From Bacteroides sp. 43_108 (GTDB lineage: Bacteria > Bacteroidota > Bacteroidia > Bacteroidales > Bacteroidaceae), in NCBI GenBank assembly GCA_001915545.1, contig MNQS01000023.1, forward strand, positions 62,001 through 126,000: a DNA stretch of 64,000 nucleotides, read 5' to 3'. The position numbers and the translations under genes were made by a program. Shown piece after piece: positions 24,549-32,926 of this stretch (position 1 is the first letter of the stretch; every line of letters starts with the position of its first letter). The notes below the pieces were generated by a model. That model ran no database searches and was not told where the DNA came from. It worked only from the letters and a program-made list of their open reading frames with translations.

Positions 24549-25679
24549 ATGACATTCGAACTTCAATACACAGACTCCAAGAGCAATGCAAGAGCTGGAG
24601 TCATAACAACTGACCACGGACAGATACAGACACCAATATTCATGCCTGTGGGCACACTCGGAAGCGTGAAAGCCGTGCATCAGCACGAACTCAAGAACGA
24701 TATCAAGGCCCAGATCATTCTGGGAAACACATACCATCTCTACCTCCGTCCGGGACTCGAGGTCCTGGAGAAGGCTGGAGGTTTGCATAAGTTCAACGGA
24801 TTTGACCGTCCAATGCTGACTGACAGCGGCGGTTTTCAGGTCTTCTCGCTTGCAGGAATAAGAAAGCTGAGCAAAGAAGGAGCTGAATTCAGATCACACA
24901 TTGACGGATCAAAGCATTTCTTCAGTCCTGAAAAGGTGATGGACATAGAAAGAACCATCGGTGCAGACATCATGATGGCTTTCGATGAATGTCCTCCAGG
25001 AACGTCAGACTACAAATACGCCAAAGAATCGCTCGATCTGACAGAAAGCTGGCTTGACAGATGCATCAAACGCTTCAACGAAACAGAGCCTAAATACGGC
25101 TACAGCCAAGCCCTATTCCCTATCGTACAAGGATGCACATACAGAGATCTCAGAAAACGTGCGGCAGAATATGTAGCTTCGAAAGATGCCGAAGGTAATG
25201 CTATCGGCGGACTGGCTGTGGGAGAACCTGTAGACGTGATGTACGAAATGATTGAGGTTGTCAACGAAATATTGCCGAAAGACAAGCCTAGATATCTTAT
25301 GGGTGTAGGTACTCCAGTGAATCTGCTTGAGGCGATCGAACGCGGTGTGGACATGTTCGATTGCGTAATGCCGACACGCAACGGACGCAACGCCATGCTT
25401 TTCACCAAGCACGGCATAATGAACATGCGCAACAAAAAATGGGAAATGGACTTTTCGCCAATAGATGTCGAGGGCGATTCATACGTTGACACAGATTATA
25501 CAAAAGCATATCTGCACCATCTCTTCAAAGCAAAGGAACTGCTGGCAATGCAAATTGCGTCAATACACAATCTGGCCTTCTATCTATGGCTTGTAGGAGA
25601 AGCAAGAAAGCATATCATTGCCGGCGATTTCACTGCATGGAAACCAAAGATGGTAGAGACACTGCAGACCAGACTGTAG
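24549..25679 (+). CDS. tgt: tRNA-guanine transglycosylase (queuine/preQ1 insertion)
   Basis: 376 residues, normal length. The active-site segment MLTDSGGFQVFSL with the catalytic Asp, the second catalytic region FDCVMPTRNGRNAM, and QIASIHNLAFY near the C-terminus are all present. The bacterial zinc site (Cys-x-Cys-x2-Cys just before YTKAYLHHL) reads GDSYVD, so the three cysteines are missing while the histidine of SIHNL is kept. The enzyme replaces G34 with preQ1 in tRNAs with GUN anticodons. It starts one base after lon, so the two are co-transcribed. Confidence 0.95.
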   Translation: MTFELQYTDSKSNARAGVITTDHGQIQTPIFMPVGTLGSVKAVHQHELKNDIKAQIILGNTYHLYLRPGLEVLEKAGGLHKFNGFDRPMLTDSGGFQVFSLAGIRKLSKEGAEFRSHIDGSKHFFSPEKVMDIERTIGADIMMAFDECPPGTSDYKYAKESLDLTESWLDRCIKRFNETEPKYGYSQALFPIVQGCTYRDLRKRAAEYVASKDAEGNAIGGLAVGEPVDVMYEMIEVVNEILPKDKPRYLMGVGTPVNLLEAIERGVDMFDCVMPTRNGRNAMLFTKHGIMNMRNKKWEMDFSPIDVEGDSYVDTDYTKAYLHHLFKAKELLAMQIASIHNLAFYLWLVGEARKHIIAGDFTAWKPKMVETLQTRL

Positions 25680-25751
25680 AAAACTGGCAGAACACAAAAA
25701 CAGATTGATGTTCAGGATATTGAAGAAATTTAGTAAAGCAACAGATTAAAT

Positions 25752-26963
25752 ATGATCATATACGATGTCATTGACGGCAAACTGGTGCCCAAAGGTGAAA
25801 ATGCGGACAACAAAACCGCAAAGAAGAAGGCCTCTGCATGGACCAGATTCAAAAATTGGTACGGCACGCACAAGCCGATATCAAAGCTGGACATATACAT
25901 TATAAAGAAGTTCCTCGGAACATATTTCTTTTCAATCGCACTGATCATTTCAATCGCTGTGGTTTTCGATTTCAACGAGAACATCGACAAGTTCCTGTCA
26001 AGGAACGCACCGCTCGACGAAATCGTCTTCAAATACTACCTGAACTTCATTCCGTACTACTCCAACCTGTTCAGTCAGCTGTTTGTATTCATTTCCGTGA
26101 TATTCTTCACAACAAAGCTTGCTGAAAACTCGGAGATTATAGCCATGATGTCAACGGGCGTCAGCTTCAAACGTCTGATGCGCCCTTACATGATAAGTGC
26201 GGCCGTCATAGCTGCACTCACATTCGGCCTCGGTTCATACGTCATACCAAAAGGCAATGTGGAACGCGTAAAATTCGAGAACACATACAAGCGAAAGAAT
26301 GTACAGACATTCACAAGCAATGTACAGCTCGAAGTTGACACAGGAGTTATTGCCTACATACAGAGGTACGAAGACAACGTAAAAACGGGATACGGATTTA
26401 CGCTGGACAAATTCGAAAACAAGAAGCTGGTATCACACCTGCAGGCCAACGCCATACAATACGACACCCTCTCGGCAGAACCGTACCACTGGATTCTAAA
26501 GAACTATACGATACGCGAAATGAGAGGTATGCGTGAGGTTCTGTCGAACGGCATCAGACGAGATTCGATAATAAAGATGGAGCCTCAAGACTTCCTTATC
26601 ACAAAGGGAATGCAGGAAACAATGACATCGCCGGAACTGGAGGAATACATAAGCAAGCAGAAACAGCGCGGATTTGCCAATATCAAGGAGTTTGAAGTTG
26701 AATACTGGAAACGCGGAGCAACATCTTTTGCTTCGTTCATCCTGACAACAATAGGCCTTTCATTGTCGGCCAAGAAACGTAAGAACGGAATGGGTATATC
26801 CTTGGGTATTGGTCTGGCACTCAGCTTTGCCTACATATTATTCCAGACCATATCATCGACATTTGCAATCAATGCCAACATGCCTCCGGTCATAGCTGTC
26901 TGGATTCCAAATATAATATTCCTGCTTATAGCTGTGTACATGTACAGACAGGCACCTCAATAA
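25752..26963 (+). CDS. lptG: LptG/LptF-type permease (YjgP/YjgQ family) of LPS export
   Basis: 403 residues. About six transmembrane helices: three after a cytoplasmic N-terminal stretch (KFLGTYFFSIALIISIAVVF and the next two), a large periplasmic beta-domain (about 170-310), then three more helices. The conserved start LDIYIIKKFLGTYF is typical of YjgP/YjgQ. It forms the membrane part of the LptBFG transporter that extracts lipopolysaccharide. An unusual hydrophilic N-terminal extension (about 40 residues, Lys-rich) precedes the first helix. It lies 72 bases after tgt. Confidence 0.88.
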   Translation: MIIYDVIDGKLVPKGENADNKTAKKKASAWTRFKNWYGTHKPISKLDIYIIKKFLGTYFFSIALIISIAVVFDFNENIDKFLSRNAPLDEIVFKYYLNFIPYYSNLFSQLFVFISVIFFTTKLAENSEIIAMMSTGVSFKRLMRPYMISAAVIAALTFGLGSYVIPKGNVERVKFENTYKRKNVQTFTSNVQLEVDTGVIAYIQRYEDNVKTGYGFTLDKFENKKLVSHLQANAIQYDTLSAEPYHWILKNYTIREMRGMREVLSNGIRRDSIIKMEPQDFLITKGMQETMTSPELEEYISKQKQRGFANIKEFEVEYWKRGATSFASFILTTIGLSLSAKKRKNGMGISLGIGLALSFAYILFQTISSTFAINANMPPVIAVWIPNIIFLLIAVYMYRQAPQ

Positions 26964-27045
26964 GAATAACAGGAAAAGGACTCCACAGACTTGGAGAATG
27001 CTCACGGAAATAGAAAACAACATAAGAAAAAAAAACGAAATAGAC

Positions 27046-28446
27046 ATGTATTTTGACGAATTACCACTAGCTGATGAAATTCTCGATGCTCTGGATTCCA
27101 TGAATTTCGAGCAGTGCACACCAATACAGGAAAAAACTATACCGGTACTGCTTGAAGGCAAGGATCTCATAGGAGTAGCACAGACCGGAACGGGCAAAAC
27201 CGCAGCATATCTGCTGCCTGTGCTCAATAAGCTGCACACCGGGAATTATCCTAAGGATGCCATCAACTGTGTAATAATGTCACCAACACGTGAGCTGGCA
27301 CAGCAGATAGACCAGCAGGTGGAGGGATTTGCATATTTTCAACCTATTTCAAGTGTAGCCGTATACGGAGGCAACGACGGCATGCGATTCGAACAGGAAA
27401 GAAAGGGTCTTTCGCTTGGAGCCGATATCATAATTGCTACTCCAGGACGACTTATCAGCCATATCGCTACTGGAAATGTTGATTTGTCGAAGGTATCGTT
27501 CTTTATCCTTGACGAAGCAGACAGAATGCTCGACATGGGATTCTACGACGACATAATGAAGATTGTCAGCTATCTGCCAAAAGAGCGCCAAACGGTTATG
27601 TTTTCAGCCACGATGCCTGAAAACATACAAAAACTGGCAAAAAGCATCCTCAGCAATCCTGTAGAAATAAAAATTGCCGTTTCTAAACCGGCTGAAAACA
27701 TCAAACAGATAGCCTATATCTGCTACGAGGACATGAAGCAGAGAATTATCGAAAAGATTCTTAAAGAAGAAAATCTTGACAAGGCCATCGTGTTTGCATC
27801 ATCAAAATTGAAAGTAAAGGAAATGGCACGCATACTGTCCAAATGCGGTCTTGATGTCGGTGCCATGCATTCAGACCTGACACAGGCTGAACGCGATGAA
27901 ATAATGTACAACTTCAAAAACGGCAAGATTAACATTCTCGTTGCAACGGACATAATTTCAAGAGGTATTGACATCGATGACATACAGATGGTCATAAACT
28001 ACGATGTTCCAAGAGATTCGGAGGATTATGTACACAGAATCGGAAGAACAGCCAGAGCCAACAGAACCGGACAAGCCATCACTCTTGTATGTCCACAGGA
28101 TTTCAAATCTTTCAACAAAATTGAAAAACTGATAGGTACGTCTATCGAAAAGCCGAAATTGCCTGAAAATTGCGGTAAATCGCCAGAATACACTATTGAA
28201 AATGGCAAAGAAAACAAAAACAAGGCAAAAGGAATGAACAACCCTAGACGTAAAAACGATAACCGCGCACAGCATAAGACAGAAGGCAAAAACAGAAGAA
28301 ATACAGACAAACAAGCTGAAAAAGCTGGAGAGAAAACGAGAAGCAGAAAGGCGAACTACAACAGAAAGGTCAGAAAATCAGACAACAAAACAAAAACTGA
28401 AACAGGCACAAAACAAACACAGACCGAAGGATCTCAAAATGCATAA
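27046..28446 (+). CDS. rhlE: DEAD-box RNA helicase (RhlE-like)
   Basis: 466 residues from 27046. Q motif FEQCTPIQEKTIP, motif I AQTGTGKTA, Ia PTRELA, II DEADRMLDMGFY, III SAT, IV and V (ATDIISRGIDID), VI HRIGRTAR. The last 90 residues are a Lys/Arg/Asn-rich low-complexity tail, as in RhlE and other cold-adaptation helicases that bind ribosomal RNA. The frame is open to 26998; the later ATG fits the domain start (MYFDELPLADEIL). The gene ends three bases before coaX. Confidence 0.93.
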   Translation: MYFDELPLADEILDALDSMNFEQCTPIQEKTIPVLLEGKDLIGVAQTGTGKTAAYLLPVLNKLHTGNYPKDAINCVIMSPTRELAQQIDQQVEGFAYFQPISSVAVYGGNDGMRFEQERKGLSLGADIIIATPGRLISHIATGNVDLSKVSFFILDEADRMLDMGFYDDIMKIVSYLPKERQTVMFSATMPENIQKLAKSILSNPVEIKIAVSKPAENIKQIAYICYEDMKQRIIEKILKEENLDKAIVFASSKLKVKEMARILSKCGLDVGAMHSDLTQAERDEIMYNFKNGKINILVATDIISRGIDIDDIQMVINYDVPRDSEDYVHRIGRTARANRTGQAITLVCPQDFKSFNKIEKLIGTSIEKPKLPENCGKSPEYTIENGKENKNKAKGMNNPRRKNDNRAQHKTEGKNRRNTDKQAEKAGEKTRSRKANYNRKVRKSDNKTKTETGTKQTQTEGSQNA

Positions 28447-28449
28447 GAA

Positions 28450-29166
28450 ATGAACTTGGTGGTAGATATAGGCAATACAACCGTCAAGGCGGCGGTATTT
28501 GCAGGAAAGGAAATGGTTGACTACAAGAGAGAGGACGGCCAAGACGTATCAATTCTGAAAGAAATGGTCGACAAGTACAATATTGACAGGTGTATTATCA
28601 GTTCAACTGCAAACATCGAAGAACATACTACACAGGAGATTAACAATCTTGGATGCGACATTGAATACCTGACCAGCAAAACTCCCCTGCCTATAAAAAA
28701 TCTCTACAGAACTCCAGAGACTCTGGGCACCGACAGACTTGCCGGTGTGGTGGGTGCATACGATGCGATGCCGGGCAAAGACATACTGGTGATAGACATG
28801 GGAACTGCCATCACATACGATATTATAAATGCAAAAGGAGAATATCTTGGAGGCAACATTTCACCTGGCATTGTCATGCGTCTGAAAGCACTACACAACC
28901 AAACTGCCAAGCTTCCACTGGTCGATGCAGAAGGAATAAAACCGGAAATAGGATATGACACAGAAACGGCAATAAGATGCGGTGTGACAGATGGAGTCAA
29001 ATACGAAATAGAAGGTTTCATCTCTACACAAATCGTTAAATACCCTTATCTTTTGATTTTTTTAACTGGTGGAGATGGATTTGATTTTGATGAGTGCATA
29101 AAAAGACGTATTTTTGTTGACAGATTTCTAGTATTAAAAGGTCTTAACAGAATTTTAAACCACTGA
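28450..29166 (+). CDS. coaX: Type III pantothenate kinase
   Basis: 238 residues. ATP-binding phosphate 1 loop DIGNTTVK at the N-terminus, the pantothenate-binding region GTDRLAGVVGAYD, and phosphate 2 loop VIDMGTAITYD. This K+-dependent enzyme makes the first committed step of coenzyme A synthesis. It starts three bases after the helicase gene and its stop overlaps the next start by one base (TGATG), so the run from the helicase onward is one transcription unit. Confidence 0.95.
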   Translation: MNLVVDIGNTTVKAAVFAGKEMVDYKREDGQDVSILKEMVDKYNIDRCIISSTANIEEHTTQEINNLGCDIEYLTSKTPLPIKNLYRTPETLGTDRLAGVVGAYDAMPGKDILVIDMGTAITYDIINAKGEYLGGNISPGIVMRLKALHNQTAKLPLVDAEGIKPEIGYDTETAIRCGVTDGVKYEIEGFISTQIVKYPYLLIFLTGGDGFDFDECIKRRIFVDRFLVLKGLNRILNH

Positions 29167-30509
29167 TGACACTATCTAACAAAGCACTTTGCACAACGGC
29201 AATAGCCTTTTACGCTATTGCGGCAACAGCGCAGAACGGCATAAACTCTCCATATTCACGATACGGATTCGGTATGATGTCCGACAGGGCTATGGGATTC
29301 AACAAAGCAATGGGAGGCGTTGGCCTTGGTTTCAGAAACGGACAAGAGATAAATACTTCCAACCCTGCATCATATTCAGCGGTAGATTCATTGACAGCAC
29401 TGATAGATCTAGGATTTTCCATACACAACGCCAACCTGAAGATGGATAATCTGCAGCAAAACGTAAAGAACTCTTCTTTTGACTACGCGGCATTCCAGTT
29501 CAGAGCAGCAAGCGGTGTCGGTGTTACATTCGGAATTCTACCATTTACAAATATAAACTACAGTTTTTCTTCGTCGTCATCAGAAATCGACAATGACATT
29601 ACATATAGCCAGAAGTTTACCGGCGACGGAGGACTCCATCAGGTATTCTTAGGTGGAGGTTGGAGAATATTCAAACCACTGTCAATTGGTCTCAATGCTT
29701 CTTATCTTTACGGAACATACAATCACGGTATGACACTTTCATACAGCGAAAGTTCCATTTATTCTCTCAAAAGAAGCTATACCGCAGACATCAGTACATA
29801 CATGCTGGATTTCGGTCTGCAATACGACATCAAACTCAGTAAAAAGGACAAACTTACACTCGGACTTACATATTCTTTAGGACACGATGTGAACAATGAT
29901 GCCTACAGATACACACAAACAATAAATTCAGGCAACACGCTTGAGGGCGAAAACATCGACACCATAAAGAATGCGTTCCAGCTTCCCCACTCTTTCGGTG
30001 CAGGTATAACATATTATCACGGCACAAAGTTGAGATTGGGTGCTGACTTCACATTGCAGAAATGGAGCGATGCGAAATTTCCTTCACAGAACATGAATTC
30101 AAATGATGGTACTTATGTTTCGGAAAAAGGACAGCTTAACGACTGCATGAAGATTGCAGTCGGAGGAGACTATATACCAAACGCCAACGGTAAAAGCTAT
30201 TTCAGCAGAATTGCATATAAATTCGGAGGTTATTACTCTACATCATATGCAAAAGCCGACATAACAGGAACCGTTGATTCAAAGCCTTATGAATATGGTT
30301 TGTCTGCCGGTGTTTCTCTTCCGATAACAAACAGAAACATCTGGCACAACAGTCCAAAAATAAATATCAGTGTTCAGTGGGTACACAGCAATATACCATA
30401 CCTGAGTTCGTTCACAAACAAGAAGGCCAACCTTATAGAAAACTACTTCAGATTCTCGCTTGGCCTTACATTCAGCGAAAGATGGTTCTACAAGTGGAAA
30501 GTGCAATAA
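29166..30509 (+). CDS. Outer-membrane beta-barrel protein of unknown function
   Basis: 447 residues. A signal peptide of about 22 residues ends in ATAQ, and the mature protein begins GINSPYSRYGFGMMSDRA. Many alternating strands and a C-terminal region ending with aromatic and hydrophobic residues (SLGLTFSERWFYKWKVQ) suggest a barrel. The early region MGGVGLGFRNGQEINTSNPAS resembles the start of the FadL-like and PorV-like barrels of Bacteroidota, so it may transport hydrophobic compounds or act as a lipid-linked porin. Function not known. Translationally coupled to coaX and followed 88 bases later by a secreted TPR protein. Confidence 0.75.
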   Translation: MTLSNKALCTTAIAFYAIAATAQNGINSPYSRYGFGMMSDRAMGFNKAMGGVGLGFRNGQEINTSNPASYSAVDSLTALIDLGFSIHNANLKMDNLQQNVKNSSFDYAAFQFRAASGVGVTFGILPFTNINYSFSSSSSEIDNDITYSQKFTGDGGLHQVFLGGGWRIFKPLSIGLNASYLYGTYNHGMTLSYSESSIYSLKRSYTADISTYMLDFGLQYDIKLSKKDKLTLGLTYSLGHDVNNDAYRYTQTINSGNTLEGENIDTIKNAFQLPHSFGAGITYYHGTKLRLGADFTLQKWSDAKFPSQNMNSNDGTYVSEKGQLNDCMKIAVGGDYIPNANGKSYFSRIAYKFGGYYSTSYAKADITGTVDSKPYEYGLSAGVSLPITNRNIWHNSPKINISVQWVHSNIPYLSSFTNKKANLIENYFRFSLGLTFSERWFYKWKVQ

Positions 30510-30597
30510 TATAATAAGATGTCTTAAAGACATGCAGATATTGAATGCACAAGGGATGGACACAGCTAAATAGAAAAGTAAAAGGTAAAATTATAAA

Positions 30598-32013
30598 ATG
30601 AAGAAGAATATGAAATGTAAATTTTTAGTAGCATTGGCTTTGCCACTTTTCTGTACTGCTACAGTAACGGCTCAAACTACAACAGATTATTCAGGAACTC
30701 AGCTCTATGACAGAATAGGTCACGGACAGGACAGCGTGGAAGTGATCAACAATCTCAGTCTCTACCAGGACTATTTCAAGCAGAAGGATTATGCATCTGC
30801 ACTTCCTCACTGGAAGTATGTATTTGAACATGCTCCTCTTGCTCAGATAAGAGTTTACACAGACGGTGCATGGATTCTGGAAAACCTTATATATAAGGAA
30901 ACAGATGCAGCAAAAAAGAAAGAGTACTTCGAACTTCTCATGAAGGTATACGACCAGAGACTTGAAAACCTGGACGCTCTCAACTCTTTTGCTACAGAAA
31001 AGACTAAGACTACACGTGGAAACATTCTTTGCCGTAAAGCTTATGACTATGCTTCATACGGTGGAACTGACAACGAAGTTGCATACAAGATGTTCCGCTC
31101 TGGTATAAACGATATGGGACCTAACACTGAAGCATTCGTGCTCTACTCTTTCATTCAGTGCTCTTACAGACGTTACCAGGCTAACAAAGACAATACAACA
31201 GTTCGCGAAGAGTTCATCAGAGACTATATGGAATGCAACGATATCTGCGACCGTCTGCTCGAAACTGCAAAGGAATATGCAGAAACAGATACTGTAATGG
31301 CACAGAAAATCGTGGCTAACTACCAGCCTACTCAGGACAAGTGCAACGAGCTCTTCGTTACTTCAGGCGCAGCTGACTGTGATGCACTCGAAAAGATTTA
31401 TACAGAAAAGGTTGAAGCAAACAAAACAAACCTCGAATATCTTAACAGCGTGCTCGGAGTATTGACATTCTTCGAATGCGACAAGAGCGACATCTACTAC
31501 AAGGCTTCTGACTACGCCTACGAGCTCAACAAGACACCTAACGCTGCTATCGGTAAGGCACAGAAGTTGTTCAAGGATGGAAAGACTGACGAAGCTTTGA
31601 AATATTTCCAGGAAGCTATCGACCTTGAAACTGACAACAACAAGAAGGCTAAAATTTCATACACTATTGCAGCAATCCTTTACAGAAAAGGAAGTATCGG
31701 ACAGTGCCGTCAGTACTGCAACCAGACTCTCAGATATGAACCTTCAAACGGAAAAGCATGGCTTCTCATTGCCAACTGCATCGTAAGAAGTGCATCTGGA
31801 GATGCTCTCGAAAGAAGCAAATACTACTGCCTCGCAATAGATAAGTGCAACAAGGCTAAGGCAATCGACCCTTCATGTGCATCTCAGGCAAACAGACAGA
31901 TTTCAAGCTACAGAAGCGGTCTCTATCCTAAGTCTGAGGCATTCTTCCAGGGTATCATGGAAGGCACAAAAGTTACCGTCATGGGCGAAACTACAACAAT
32001 GCGCTTCAGATAA
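30598..32013 (+). CDS. Secreted tetratricopeptide-repeat protein
   Basis: 471 residues with a signal peptide (about 1-26, ending in VTAQ). TPR-like helical repeats are seen from about residue 40 and best near 310-420 (KALFKDGKTDEALKYFQ-type units: GKTDEALKYFQEAIDLE, and later CRQYCNQTLRYEPSNGKAWLLI). No catalytic motif. It probably acts in the periplasm as a scaffold, and its place between a barrel gene and lptC suggests a role in outer-membrane or LPS assembly (inference). The start gives a clear signal peptide; Met4 could also serve. Confidence 0.8.
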   Translation: MKKNMKCKFLVALALPLFCTATVTAQTTTDYSGTQLYDRIGHGQDSVEVINNLSLYQDYFKQKDYASALPHWKYVFEHAPLAQIRVYTDGAWILENLIYKETDAAKKKEYFELLMKVYDQRLENLDALNSFATEKTKTTRGNILCRKAYDYASYGGTDNEVAYKMFRSGINDMGPNTEAFVLYSFIQCSYRRYQANKDNTTVREEFIRDYMECNDICDRLLETAKEYAETDTVMAQKIVANYQPTQDKCNELFVTSGAADCDALEKIYTEKVEANKTNLEYLNSVLGVLTFFECDKSDIYYKASDYAYELNKTPNAAIGKAQKLFKDGKTDEALKYFQEAIDLETDNNKKAKISYTIAAILYRKGSIGQCRQYCNQTLRYEPSNGKAWLLIANCIVRSASGDALERSKYYCLAIDKCNKAKAIDPSCASQANRQISSYRSGLYPKSEAFFQGIMEGTKVTVMGETTTMRFR

Positions 32014-32043
32014 TGAAGCCTGAACACAAGAACCGTTAAAACA

Positions 32044-32712
32044 ATGGTTAAATTTTCAGACAACGCATTTACAAAAATATTCAGCATAGCAACAGTTTCC
32101 GCAACTGTTGCTATGCTGGTTTCAATGCAATCATGCTCAAACAGCGACAGAGCGACAGCTCCGGCAATCATAAACAGAGACTCATTGCCAATCCTTAAAT
32201 CTATAGGAGTGTCGACGCTGATTTCAGACTCTGGAATAATAAGATACAAGATTATATCTGAGGACTGGTTTATTTATGACAAGAAAGAACCTCCATACTG
32301 GTCGTTCGAAAAAGGCATGTTCATTGAAAAGTTTGACGAAAACTACCATGTCGAAGCGTTTATCTCTGCGGACACAGCATACTATTTCGAAACCAAGAAA
32401 TTGTGGGAACTGAGAGGAAGAGTATTCGTTAAAAACATCAAAGGCGAAACCTTCAAGACATCATTGCTGTACTGGGACCAGGCAAAACATGAGATATATT
32501 CTGACAGATATATGGAAATACAAGGTGAGACGGTGCTGAAAGGATATGATTTCAGATCAAACGAACAGATGACAAACTACAGCATCCACAACTCCGTAGG
32601 TACTTTCCCTATAAATGAAGAAAAACAGACACCTGTACCAGACCCGGAAAAAATGGAGGAATATGCTGACACAACACAAAACGTCAACAAAAGCAACAAT
32701 AAAAAATCGTGA
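32044..32712 (+). CDS. lptC: LptC, periplasmic LPS-export lipoprotein
   Basis: 222 residues. The N-terminal hydrophobic region ends in SMQSC, a lipobox. The mature part follows the LptC pattern: ISDSGIIRYKIISEDWFIYD, then HVEAFISADTAYYFETKKLW and VFVKNIKGETFKTSLLYWDQ, repeated short strands of the beta-jellyroll that passes LPS from LptBFG to LptA. A hydrophilic Asn/Lys-rich tail closes the protein. It is 30 bases after the TPR gene. Confidence 0.88.
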   Translation: MVKFSDNAFTKIFSIATVSATVAMLVSMQSCSNSDRATAPAIINRDSLPILKSIGVSTLISDSGIIRYKIISEDWFIYDKKEPPYWSFEKGMFIEKFDENYHVEAFISADTAYYFETKKLWELRGRVFVKNIKGETFKTSLLYWDQAKHEIYSDRYMEIQGETVLKGYDFRSNEQMTNYSIHNSVGTFPINEEKQTPVPDPEKMEEYADTTQNVNKSNNKKS

Positions 32713-32926
32713 AAATCACAAAAAGATACGTTAAAAACAGGAACCTAGGCCCTACAGATTCCAATAATATCAGAAGACACAAATAAATTATCCGTCAAAA
32801 GACATCTATTTTGCCGTTTGTGGACATACGATATGAAAAATATAAATGTTTAAGTCTTACTATAACTTAAAATTTCGTATCTTCGTGCGGTTTATCGGAA
32901 TAAATGAAAAAACAAAATAAAAAACA

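Noticed and set aside
27046-28446. Possible Lys/Arg/Asn-rich helicase tail as a separate gene
   Set aside because: It is in frame with the helicase core and such basic tails are normal for RhlE-like proteins.
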